From Photorhabdus akhurstii (GTDB lineage Bacteria; Pseudomonadota; Gammaproteobacteria; Enterobacterales; Enterobacteriaceae): a stretch of DNA of 64,000 nucleotides. Shown here one piece after another: positions 49,350 through 57,117 of the stretch. The notes beneath the pieces are model-generated. The model did not search any database. It was not told the DNA's origin and was given only the letters and a program-made list of their open reading frames with translations. The position numbers were made by a program, and so were the translations under genes. The stretch's first letter is position 1. Each line of letters begins with the position of its first letter. The stretch is from contig NZ_RCWE01000023.1 of NCBI RefSeq assembly GCF_018448925.1, positions 20,507 to 84,506 of the forward strand. Direction: 5' to 3'.

Positions 49350-50660
49350 TTAATTAAACGGATGACCAGGTAACGCATTCGCTCGGAATTTTGCGAAAAT
49401 AAAGACCACAACAAAACAGAAAGCAGGCACAAGCTCAGCCGTAGGAATGTGGCCCACCGCATCACTGACAAATCCCATAATAGGCGTCACAATGCCACCT
49501 CCAACAATCGTCATTACAATAAGTGAAGAACCATATTTGGTATCCTGACCTAATCCTTTAATTCCTAATGAAAAGATAGTTGGGTATTGAATAGACATAA
49601 ACATACTACAAATGGTCAATGCAATTAAGCCGATGTATCCCCCCACCAACGCGGAAATAACGCAAAGGATCATGGAGATCAAAGCATAACAAGCTAATAC
49701 TTTTTCCGGAGAAAATCGCTTAACTAACCAAGTACCCGTCGATCGACCGATAAAGAAAAACACCATTGTCGCTGTCAGATAATTGGCGGCATATCCCGGA
49801 GTCATACTTGGAATTTCATCAACAGCATAACGAATCAGGTAACTCCAGCAAGCTGTTTGCGCACCGACATAGCAAAATTGCGCTAACACTGCCCAGCGCC
49901 AATGCTTGACTTTAATAAGGCGACCTAAAGACTCAAAGAATGGGCTGTTATTATCGTGCGTATCACTTTGTATCACTGGAAATTTAGTAAATAAAATCAA
50001 AAATGCAATCATTAAAACAGCAGCAGCGATAATCATATAAGGGGACTGTACCGCTAAGACGAGACTGTGATTATAAGTATCAAGTTGTTCAACAGTCATT
50101 TTATCAAGTGTTTCTTGGGGGAAATGAGGGACATCAGATAAAATTAAACTTTGCCCAAAAATAACGGCGACAATTGCCCCAAACGAGTTAAATGTTTGTG
50201 CCAGATTAATACGAAAATGTCCGGTTTTTTCAGGCCCTAATACTGTGACGAAAGGGTTAGCCGCTGTTTCCAAGCACCCTAACCCCGCAGCGATAATAAA
50301 CAGCCCCACCAAGAATAGTGTATAACTCATCGCTTCTGCGGCAGGCCAAAAAAGGGCAGCACCAACAGCATAAAATAATAATCCAGTAATTATCCCTGCT
50401 TTATAATTTAACTTATTCATTAATATGCCAGCAGGAATAGGAATAATAAAATAACCAAAATAAAATGCCGATTGAATTAATCCCGCTTGGAAATTTGTTA
50501 AGACAAAAGCTTTTTGAAATTGAGGCAACAATATATCATTTAAGTTATTTGCCACAGCCCATAAAAAAAACAGAGAACATAAAAGAGTAAAATGGATTAA
50601 ATAACCTCTGTTTTTTTTATTATCCCGCGTTATACTTGATTGCATCGATATATTATCCAT
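49350..50660 (-). CDS. fucP: L-fucose:H+ symporter FucP
   Basis: The 436-residue MFS permease has FLWAVANNLNDILLPQFQKA, FYFGYFIIPIPAGILM, AAGLGCLETAANPFVTVLGP and YVGAQTACWSYLIRYAVDEI, matching E. coli FucP. The conserved acidic residues used for proton coupling are kept. It is the first gene of the fucPIK-R run and starts 466 bp from divergent fucA. Confidence 0.96.
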   Translation of the reverse strand: MDNISMQSSITRDNKKNRGYLIHFTLLCSLFFLWAVANNLNDILLPQFQKAFVLTNFQAGLIQSAFYFGYFIIPIPAGILMNKLNYKAGIITGLLFYAVGAALFWPAAEAMSYTLFLVGLFIIAAGLGCLETAANPFVTVLGPEKTGHFRINLAQTFNSFGAIVAVIFGQSLILSDVPHFPQETLDKMTVEQLDTYNHSLVLAVQSPYMIIAAAVLMIAFLILFTKFPVIQSDTHDNNSPFFESLGRLIKVKHWRWAVLAQFCYVGAQTACWSYLIRYAVDEIPSMTPGYAANYLTATMVFFFIGRSTGTWLVKRFSPEKVLACYALISMILCVISALVGGYIGLIALTICSMFMSIQYPTIFSLGIKGLGQDTKYGSSLIVMTIVGGGIVTPIMGFVSDAVGHIPTAELVPAFCFVVVFIFAKFRANALPGHPFN

Positions 50661-50737
50661 AGCACCCTCATCTATCGCAGTTGATACTGTAAGTCTTCCA
50701 TAATCAGTCGTATTTTTAGCTATCTATAAGATAAGAA

Positions 50738-50753
50738 AATGATCCCAATCACA
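50738..50753. promoter_or_regulatory. Candidate CRP site 1 (fucP side)
   Basis: Read on the minus strand it is TGTGA-N6-TCATT, a half-perfect CRP site about 80 bp upstream of fucP. E. coli fuc genes need CRP-cAMP. Confidence 0.5.
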
Positions 50754-50776
50754 CTTATTTATTCATGCCACTAAAT

Positions 50777-50792
50777 TGTGAACCTCATCACT
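50777..50792. promoter_or_regulatory. Candidate CRP site 2, TGTGA-N6-TCACT
   Basis: This 16-bp site departs from the consensus by one base. It lies between fucP and fucA, 117 bp from the fucP start. Confidence 0.65.
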
Positions 50793-50836
50793 AAAATAGA
50801 TCCATTACACATGCCCGTTTATATTTTTTTTATTTA

Positions 50837-50908
50837 ATTCGGTCATAAAGATGACCGAATAATCTTTTTTATGAAAAAACGGTCAATAAAACCAATAAAT
50901 GACCGTTT
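50837..50908. promoter_or_regulatory. Two palindromes with a CGGTCA/TGACCG core, candidate FucR operators
   Basis: ATTCGGTCAT-AAAG-ATGACCGAAT (50,837-50,860) is a perfect 10-bp-arm palindrome. AAACGGTCA and TGACCGTTT (50,877-50,908) repeat the core with a 14-nt spacer. Both lie in the fucP-fucA divergent region. The shared half-site in two dyads suggests binding of a dimeric regulator, FucR being the obvious candidate. The remaining 50,909-51,125 is very AT-rich and would hold the fucA promoter. Confidence 0.55.
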
Positions 50909-51125
50909 GAGTTAGAAATGAAAAATACGGAATAAAAAAACAAATACAGATATCTTTAAAATACAAAAAGTGATGAAAACATTTGAACTTAATCACAAAA
51001 ATTAAATTAAATATTTATTTAAAAACAACAAAGTATTACAACAAAAATAAATAGAAAACTTCATTTATTTATTTTTCATTGACTAACATAAAAGCATACT
51101 TCTAATTTAAACAAGGTAAATAATC

Positions 51126-51776
51126 ATGAAAAGAAGTACATTATCTCGTGAAATTATTAATACATGCTTAGAAATGACGCGATTAGGATTAAATCAAGGC
51201 ACAGCGGGTAATGTCAGTGTCCGCTATCACAATGGAATGTTAATTACACCGACAGGAATCCCTTATGAACAATTGACTGAAACACATATTGTTTATGTAG
51301 ATGAAAACGGTCAACCTGAGGATAATAAGATCCCTTCGAGTGAATGGCGCTTTCATCAGGCGGTCTATCATGCCAGACCCGATGCCAATGCCGTTGTCCA
51401 TAATCATGCAATTCATTGCACAGCGGTTTCTATTTTAAATAAACCAATCCCGGCCATTCATTACATGATTGCAGCAGCGGGAGGAGATTCAATTCCCTGT
51501 GTACCTTATGCAACATTTGGCACCAAACAACTTTCTGACTATGTATTTAATGGTTTTAAAAACAGAAAAGCCATTCTATTACAGCATCATGGGATGATTG
51601 TTTGCGAGGTTAATCTACAAAAAGCACTGTGGCTCGCGCATGAAGTTGAAGTGCTCGCTCATCTATATTTACAGACCCTGGCGATCCAAAATCCAGTTCC
51701 TATTCTAAGCCCGGAGGAAATAGCAATTGTGCTTGAGAAATTTAAGACATATGGCTTAAAAGTTGAAAAAAATTGA
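51126..51776 (+). CDS. fucA: L-fuculose-1-phosphate aldolase
   Basis: The 216-residue class II aldolase has NQGTAGNVSVRYHNGMLITP, catalytic E73 (SSEWRFH), zinc ligands H92 and H94 (VVHNHAIHCTA) and H155 (LLQHHGMIV). It splits fuculose-1-phosphate into dihydroxyacetone phosphate and L-lactaldehyde. It is divergent from fucPIK, as in E. coli, but fucO is not beside it. Confidence 0.97.
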   Translation: MKRSTLSREIINTCLEMTRLGLNQGTAGNVSVRYHNGMLITPTGIPYEQLTETHIVYVDENGQPEDNKIPSSEWRFHQAVYHARPDANAVVHNHAIHCTAVSILNKPIPAIHYMIAAAGGDSIPCVPYATFGTKQLSDYVFNGFKNRKAILLQHHGMIVCEVNLQKALWLAHEVEVLAHLYLQTLAIQNPVPILSPEEIAIVLEKFKTYGLKVEKN

Positions 51777-52100
51777 AAAAATAGGACCATTTTGTAGGCA
51801 GTCATTATGGCGCTAACTTCACCAAACGCAGCCAGGCCCAATGGAGAAGAAGGGCCTGTTCCAGTACAAAGATCCGGGCATAGATCAAAAAAACACACAT
51901 TTCCTACTATAAAACGGGTATAACAACTTTATTTATCCATAACCAACCATTAATTTTTATAGATGGTGTTAGCCTGTTAAGTAATTTAAGTACTTTTTTC
52001 ACCCAAAGACAGTTTACCGGTTTGTCACATTTTGTTCCCTGTTCGTTAGGAAAATTGATGCGACAAACAGATATTGAGTTTCCATAAAAGGAATATTCTT
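51777..52100. other. fucA-gldA intergenic region
   Basis: About 320 bp hold a small hairpin (AGGCCC...GGGCCT, 51,833-51,856) that may end fucA, and a 38-codon frame at 51,807-51,923 that is probably chance. A promoter for gldA is expected in the AT-rich stretch 51,920-52,060; I could not place it. Confidence 0.45.
51807..51923 (+). CDS. Possible 38-residue peptide (doubtful)
   Basis: The frame reads MALTSPNAARPNGEEGPVPV and ends in a basic tail. It has GC-rich codons unlike the flanks but only a weak AGGCA upstream of ATG. It resembles no family I know. It could be a fragment of a lost gene. Confidence 0.15.
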   Translation: MALTSPNAARPNGEEGPVPVQRSGHRSKKHTFPTIKRV

Positions 52101-53201
52101 ATGTTGAAAATTATTCAATCCCCCTCCAAATATATTCAGGGACCTGATGCCCTACTCCATATTGGTAAATATACAAAAACTATCGCCGACCACGTTTTGG
52201 TTATCATCGGTAATTCCGCGATGAAATTGGTGGGAGATACTATTCATAACAGCCTGGAACAGCATGATATTACTCGCCATTTTGAAGTTTTTGGCGGTGA
52301 ATGTAGCCGGAATGAGATTAAACGCCTGTCTGACATTCTTAAAAAACATGAATGCCAAGCCGTTATTGGTATCGGAGGAGGCAAAGTACAAGATACTGCA
52401 AAAGCGGTTGCTTACGAATCCAGATTACCTGTTCTGATTGCTCCCACTATTGCTTCCACTAACGCGCCAACTAGCGCACTCTCTGTTATTTACAGTGATG
52501 ATGGCAAATATGAAGACTATCAGTTTTTCCCAACAAACCCAGATATTGTCCTAGTCGATACCAGCCTTATCGCTAAAGCCCCAACCCGTTTTCTGATTGC
52601 CGGAATTGGCGACGCGCTGGCAACTTACTTCGAAGCCCGTGTTTGTGGAGACGGCCATAAACCTCGAATGACAGATGGTGGGATATCCCGTACCGCAATA
52701 GCCCTTGCTCATCTCTGTTACGAAACTTTGTTAGAAGAGGGCTATAAAGCAAAACTGGCTGTTGAAGCGGGCGTCAGTACACCTGCGGTGGAAAATGTCA
52801 TCGAAGCTATTACTTACTTAAGCGGCCTGGGCTTTGAAAATACGGGAGTAGCCGCCGCGCATTCCGTACACAATGGCTTTACCGTATTAGAAGAATGCCA
52901 CCACATGTACCACGGCGAAAAAGTCGCCTTTGGGATATTAGTTCAACTAATACTGGAAAATAGCCCAAATGAAGAATTAGACACTTTCCTTGATTTCTGT
53001 GTACAGATGGGACTACCGGTTACTCTGGATCAACTTGGGGTAAAAGATGGTGAAAAACTGAAAGAAAAAGTGATGGCAGTAGCGAAAGCCAGTTGTGCCG
53101 AGGAAGAAACCATTCACAACCTGCCTTTTGAAGTGACACCGGAAAAAGTGTACGCCGCTATTATGGCTGCTGACCGGATGGGACGCGACTGGCTGTATTA
53201 A
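52101..53201 (+). CDS. gldA: Glycerol dehydrogenase GldA
   Basis: The 366-residue iron-type alcohol dehydrogenase has GIGGGKVQDTAKAVAYES (NAD loop), APTIASTNAPTSALSVIYSD, the metal ligands in IAGIGDALATYFEAR, AAHSVHNGF and HHMYHGEKVAFG. It oxidises glycerol to dihydroxyacetone with NAD and, in reverse, reduces carbonyls such as methylglyoxal, hydroxyacetone and lactaldehyde. Next to fucA it might replace FucO by removing lactaldehyde. ATG 52,101 follows AAAGGAA. Confidence 0.95.
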   Translation: MLKIIQSPSKYIQGPDALLHIGKYTKTIADHVLVIIGNSAMKLVGDTIHNSLEQHDITRHFEVFGGECSRNEIKRLSDILKKHECQAVIGIGGGKVQDTAKAVAYESRLPVLIAPTIASTNAPTSALSVIYSDDGKYEDYQFFPTNPDIVLVDTSLIAKAPTRFLIAGIGDALATYFEARVCGDGHKPRMTDGGISRTAIALAHLCYETLLEEGYKAKLAVEAGVSTPAVENVIEAITYLSGLGFENTGVAAAHSVHNGFTVLEECHHMYHGEKVAFGILVQLILENSPNEELDTFLDFCVQMGLPVTLDQLGVKDGEKLKEKVMAVAKASCAEEETIHNLPFEVTPEKVYAAIMAADRMGRDWLY

Positions 53202-53210
53202 GTTTAACAA

Positions 53211-53231
53211 GAGCGGGCAAATTGTCCGCTC
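53211..53231 (+). terminator. Hairpin after gldA
   Basis: GAGCGG and CCGCTC flank GCAAATTGT ten bases after the gldA stop, followed by AATTTGTTG. Confidence 0.65.
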
Positions 53232-53237
53232 AATTTG

Positions 53238-53343
53238 TTGACAAGGCACTGATTTTTTATTTAATCATTTGTTTTAATGAAGTCTCATTCATCAAACAGA
53301 GCCTGCCGCCATATTTAAGAACCCCGCCTCCCCAAATTTTTAT
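53238..53343 (+). repeat. Dispersed ~100-bp repeat, copy C
   Basis: GTTGACAAGGCACTGATTTTT, CATTTGTTTTAATGAAGTC, CTGCCGCCATATTTAAGAA and CCTCCCCAAATTTTTATT align with copy B (17,928-18,028). It lies just after gldA and marks the left side of the effector-like module. Confidence 0.7.
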
Positions 53344-53399
53344 TCCTGAAAAGATCTCATCACTTAAGTACTAACAGATTAACTCAAAATATAAATTCA

Positions 53400-53981
53400 C
53401 TATTCTGATTTTTTCAACTTAATAACATCACTCCAATTATTAATAAGAAATGTGCATTCATGACATCCAATTTGGCTTCCTTTATTAAAATACTCTTTGG
53501 CCTTATTAAAATCTTGATTTACACCAATCCCATTTAAATAATTGGTTCCGATGGTGCGATAGCCTTCAAAATATCCACTTTCTCCAGCTAATTCGAAAAG
53601 TGCTCTCGCATCTGAGTATCTATTTTCATCCTCTAAAATAAATCCCAAATTAACCATAGATCTTAACTTATATTTATCATTTCTTGATATAGATAACTTA
53701 TATCTTTTACTGGCTTCTTGACGATAACCTTCTGTTTGTTGTATTACAGCGAGCATCCAGTTTGCATCTATATTACCACTATTTGCTTTCTCTATTAACG
53801 CATGATATTCATCTTCATTTTTAGGCATTGGAATAGAGAATTCTGATAAAAAATCATCTGAATGATTGAAGACAATCGATGGGATATCTTGTATGTTAAT
53901 ATCTGAACTCTGAACAATAAAAGAAAAAAAGAATAGTGAGTAGAGAAAATATTTCTTATTTTTTACAAAAAAATTACTCAT
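53400..53981 (-). CDS. Secreted Sel1-repeat protein, candidate immunity protein
   Basis: This 193-residue protein has a signal peptide (FLYSLFFFSFIVQSS, cleavage near residue 25) and two or more Sel1-like helical repeats (AVIQQTEGYRQEASKRYKLS, RSMVNLGFILEDENRYSDAR, YRTIGTNYLNGIGVNQDFNK). Its start overlaps the stop of the upstream gene by 4 bp (ATGA). Sel1-repeat periplasmic proteins are known as immunity partners of some type VI effectors, so protection against its neighbour is the best guess. A role in binding or assembly is also possible. Confidence 0.65.
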   Translation of the reverse strand: MSNFFVKNKKYFLYSLFFFSFIVQSSDINIQDIPSIVFNHSDDFLSEFSIPMPKNEDEYHALIEKANSGNIDANWMLAVIQQTEGYRQEASKRYKLSISRNDKYKLRSMVNLGFILEDENRYSDARALFELAGESGYFEGYRTIGTNYLNGIGVNQDFNKAKEYFNKGSQIGCHECTFLINNWSDVIKLKKSE

Positions 53982-55108
53982 AATATAATCTCGCTAAAAG
54001 TATTATTTATCCCTATTATGTCAATATTTGAATTTAGTGACGCCATCTGTATGTTTTTATCCACAGCAAAAAACACATCCACTATCTTAGTCGTATCCCC
54101 ATTATTCCAGAGTACTGAGCTTTCAAGCCCATGAATATTACCATTTATATCCTTGAATCCATTTTCTTTATAGGTAAGATTTATAGCAGAGATTCCTGAT
54201 TCACTTAATTTATACAACTCTCCATTATCAGTTATACCATCTTTATTGGCATCAATCCATAACTCTAATGAATTCCATAGACTATCATTTTGATTAAAAA
54301 TACCATCAAAATTATCGTCAAGATCTGCTAATGCAGCAAACCCATTTGCTGATTTGATTCCATTTTTTAATATAGAATTATTCCCAAACAACTCATTTCC
54401 GTTATTTATTTTTCCATCTCCATTTTTATCCCATACCAGAAATGCATTATTGGCTTCTATCCATCCTGAACTTTCAACAATACCATCATTATCATGATCA
54501 AAATATATAGAACCATTTTCCGCTATGGTAATAATACCATCGCCAGTTAAATCAATAATAAGTGGTGTCTCTGTACTTTTCTGATCTTCAACAATTTCTT
54601 CAAGATTATCTAATACGGCATTTGGACTCATTCCTCGTAATTCCTGAATGAAATCTATACCATGTTTATCATTATCATAATGTGAAACTCGAAGAATTGA
54701 GTTTACAAAATCTATACAGTTATTAGTAAGGAGGTTATAATTCGGCTTAAAATCATAGAAATTTCCATTTTTTAAATCAGAAATGTAATTTCTCATATTA
54801 TGAACAACACTTTCTGAATATATTGGATATGTAACACTGGAAATTTTTGATTTATCGTATGCGATTGAATCTCTAAAAGTTATGTTCTCAACTCCTCCTA
54901 CTTGCTTATTATCACCCAAGCCCCATCCGATTGATTCACCCTGAAATTCAACCCATACATGTCCAAAAGTAGATTTGCTAACGTCTCCTGCCGAATTAGT
55001 ATATTTAGTACCTGAAGGCGCTATTTTTACTGTTATTGTTTCTACATACATTCCTTTAAAATTTTCGTTAAAAACTTTATCAACTAACCCATAGTCTTTA
55101 CTTGGCAT
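53978..55108 (-). CDS. Putative effector: permuted papain-like domain plus calcium-binding repeats
   Basis: The 376-residue protein (from ATG 55,108, with AAGGA upstream) has no signal peptide. Residues 20-160 look like a circularly permuted papain/NlpC-P60-type domain: a histidine in STFGHVWVEF (H50) precedes the likely nucleophile in NYNLLTNNCIDFVNSILR (C131). Residues 184-300 carry several Asp/Asn/Gly loops of EF-hand type, for example DHDNDGI, DKNGDGKINNGNE and DANKDGITDNGE, also seen in large RTX-like and adhesin proteins. Amidase or thiol-hydrolase activity that needs calcium outside the producing cell is plausible. It overlaps the Sel1-repeat gene by 4 bp. I do not recognise a named family. 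Confidence 0.6.
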   Translation of the reverse strand: MPSKDYGLVDKVFNENFKGMYVETITVKIAPSGTKYTNSAGDVSKSTFGHVWVEFQGESIGWGLGDNKQVGGVENITFRDSIAYDKSKISSVTYPIYSESVVHNMRNYISDLKNGNFYDFKPNYNLLTNNCIDFVNSILRVSHYDNDKHGIDFIQELRGMSPNAVLDNLEEIVEDQKSTETPLIIDLTGDGIITIAENGSIYFDHDNDGIVESSGWIEANNAFLVWDKNGDGKINNGNELFGNNSILKNGIKSANGFAALADLDDNFDGIFNQNDSLWNSLELWIDANKDGITDNGELYKLSESGISAINLTYKENGFKDINGNIHGLESSVLWNNGDTTKIVDVFFAVDKNIQMASLNSNIDIIGINNTFSEIIL

Positions 55109-55567
55109 AGTTATTTCCTTATTGAAAACTTCCATGATTATCTTTGATAAATTAAAGAAAATACAATTTACTACAAATGGAAATAATTATCAATATCACT
55201 ACCGAAATTTTATAAGTTTATATAAAAAAATCAAATTAATAATTTACTAATATTTTATCTTTATTATTATATTCTTCGACAAGAAATTAAAACTGTTAGC
55301 ATTTTACTTCCGTTACTATTTTGGCTCCTACTGTTGCCTTGAGTACAGCCACAGCGATCACAATGAATTTTTCTGTAATTATTGATACGACAAAGGTCAT
55401 AAAAATGAAAAAGAATCATTTTAGCTAATACAATGAGTATCCACTGAAAAGCAAATAATTTCTGTTAATACTGCTTGCAGTGAAGTGAAAATCAATCAAC
55501 CACGTTGTTGAGCAACGAGAAAACGCACTGTTCAAAATCAGTGCGTTAGGAAAAAAATTTATCGAGT
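55109..55567. other. AT-rich region between the effector-like gene and the DUF29 pair
   Basis: About 460 bp contain no gene. The promoter of the effector-like gene should lie at 55,120-55,300, which is very AT-rich. A small CGTTG-TTGAG-CAACG hairpin lies at 55,504-55,518, next to the DUF29 terminator. Confidence 0.5.
55522..55547 (-). terminator. Hairpin below the first DUF29 gene
   Basis: AACGCACTG and CAGTGCGTT form a perfect 9-bp stem 21 bp beyond the stop of the DUF29 gene; on the minus strand it runs into TTTTCTCG. Confidence 0.65.
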
Positions 55568-55999
55568 CTATTCAGGACAAAAATTTTCATCCATTATTTG
55601 CTCAAATGTCCAAGGACAAGTTTCAGGAAACATATTCCGATTAATTAGCGTTTCTTTTTCTGCTAATCGACGAGCAGCGATGTAAGCTTTTTCCAAATAC
55701 TCATCCAACTTATTTTTCAAACTAGGAGATTCTTGCAAACAGTCAATTGCCTTATCACGTTGTTCTTCAATGGTCAGTTCCAAACTTCGCCCTCTGCGAT
55801 CTGCCTGATATCTCCATTTCAGTAAGTGTGCGAGTAAAATTTCCAACCGGGATCGTAATTCTCTGCGCTCGCTTCTCCCCATAGCCTCAATTTCCTCAAG
55901 AAGATTTTCCGTATCCAACTGGCTCAAATCACCAGAACGAAGCAAGCCTGCCTGCTCTTGCGTCCAACCATAAAAATCGCTGTCATAACGTGTCGTCAT
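55568..55999 (-). CDS. DUF29-family protein, copy 1
   Basis: The 143-residue protein begins MTTRYDSDFYGWTQEQAGLL and contains LLEEIEAMGRSERRELRSRL and LLKWRYQADRRGRSLELTIE, the DUF29 signatures. It is helical and charged, and probably cytoplasmic. Its role is unknown. GGAGG precedes the ATG. It is a tandem paralogue of the gene 624 bp upstream, including its promoter region. Confidence 0.85.
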   Translation of the reverse strand: MTTRYDSDFYGWTQEQAGLLRSGDLSQLDTENLLEEIEAMGRSERRELRSRLEILLAHLLKWRYQADRRGRSLELTIEEQRDKAIDCLQESPSLKNKLDEYLEKAYIAARRLAEKETLINRNMFPETCPWTFEQIMDENFCPE

Positions 56000-56191
56000 G
56001 GTTCCTCCACTTGTATATCAGCTATACAACTGCATAAATTATGTGTCTGGCAGATTATTGGCATACCGTCAAAACAGTATATTTATCATCAAAATTGATT
56101 AGCAGCCCATTCACCATAAAGGTACAGCACAGTATTGCAGCTTAAAGCCGGTGGTTTTACCCTTTCATTTGGAAGAATAAATTTATCGAGT

Positions 56192-56623
56192 CTATTCAGG
56201 CCAGAAATTCTCATCCATTATTTGCTCAAACGTCCAAGGACAAGTTTCAGGAAATACACTACGCCTAATATTAGTTTCCCTCTCCGCTGCAATAATGGCA
56301 TCACCATAAGCATCAGAGGAAATTTCGCTAAGTTCTGACTTTAAGCTGGGATTTTTTTTAAGACGACGGGCTATTTTTCTTCTCTGCTCTTCAATCGTAA
56401 GCTTCCAGCTCCGACCTTGCCGTTCAGATTGGAATTGCCATTTTAGGAGGTGAAGAAACAGTACCTCAAGACGAGATTCCAGCTCGTTTCTTTGGCTATT
56501 TCCCATACTTTCTATTTCCTCCGAAAGGTTTTCCCTATCCAATTGACTCAAGTTACCGGAACGAAGCAAACCTGCCTGCTCCCGAGTCCAACCATAAAAA
56601 TCGCTGTCATAACGTGTCGTCAT
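56192..56623 (-). CDS. DUF29-family protein, copy 2
   Basis: The 143-residue protein has the same length and start (MTTRYDSDFYGWTREQAGLL) as copy 1 and ends WTFEQIMDENFWPE. It differs mainly in the central helices (SLKSELSEISSDAYGDAIIA). ATG 56,623 with GGAGG upstream is chosen over one four codons earlier, because it matches copy 1. The upstream 130 bp are also duplicated. Function unknown. Confidence 0.85.
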   Translation of the reverse strand: MTTRYDSDFYGWTREQAGLLRSGNLSQLDRENLSEEIESMGNSQRNELESRLEVLFLHLLKWQFQSERQGRSWKLTIEEQRRKIARRLKKNPSLKSELSEISSDAYGDAIIAAERETNIRRSVFPETCPWTFEQIMDENFWPE

Positions 56624-56870
56624 GGGTTCCTCCACTGGGTATATCAGCTATACAACTGTATAAATTATGAGTCTGGCAGATTATAGGCATACCGTCAAAA
56701 CAGTATGTTTATCGTTAAAATCGATTAGCAGCCCATTCACCGTCAATTGAAACGTTTCCCTTGTCTGAAAGGATACACATATAGAAGATGCATAAAATCT
56801 ACGGTTTTTGTTTGATAAAGAACAAAAACGAACCAAAAACGCTCACCAGCAATTAAGTAAAGCTCGTTAT

Positions 56871-56886
56871 TGTGACAATAGTCACA
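56871..56886. promoter_or_regulatory. Consensus CRP site upstream of glpT
   Basis: TGTGA-CAATAG-TCACA is a perfect CRP palindrome, 232 bp before glpT. The preceding 56,820-56,860 has AACAAAAACGAAC-like strings that could be half-sites for the GlpR repressor, but they do not form a clean dyad. In E. coli glpTQ is controlled by both CRP and GlpR. Confidence 0.8.
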
Positions 56887-57117
56887 ATTTCATTGGTAAA
56901 GTACATTTTAAAAAGTTAACAAATCACTCAGAATTGTCGCCGGGGCAGAACAACTTTAACAACTGAGGGTTGTTTCACAGATAGGTTGGGTTATTTCTAC
57001 TATCATAATTTTCGTTATGGAAAATAACCACTTACAAAACCTTTCATTTTCCCATCCGGTGGCATTAGTCAACCGGCGAGCTATTTATATAACTAGAAAT
57101 GCCATCGGAGGCAAAAT

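Larger units (their letters stand above)
55560..56750. repeat. Tandem duplication of a ~624-bp DUF29 unit
   Basis: Gene and promoter repeat with a 624-bp offset. In the promoters, the blocks TATATCAGCTATACAACTG, TCTGGCAGATTAT, GGCATACCGTCAAAACAGTAT and GATTAGCAGCCCATTCACC occur in both copies (55,985-56,125 and 56,610-56,750). The proteins have diverged more than the promoters, which suggests selection on, or homogenisation of, the control region. Confidence 0.85.

Noticed and set aside
56820-56865. GlpR operator upstream of glpT
   Set aside because: AACGAAC and CGCTC-like half-sites are present but do not form a recognisable full dyad, so only the CRP site is listed.
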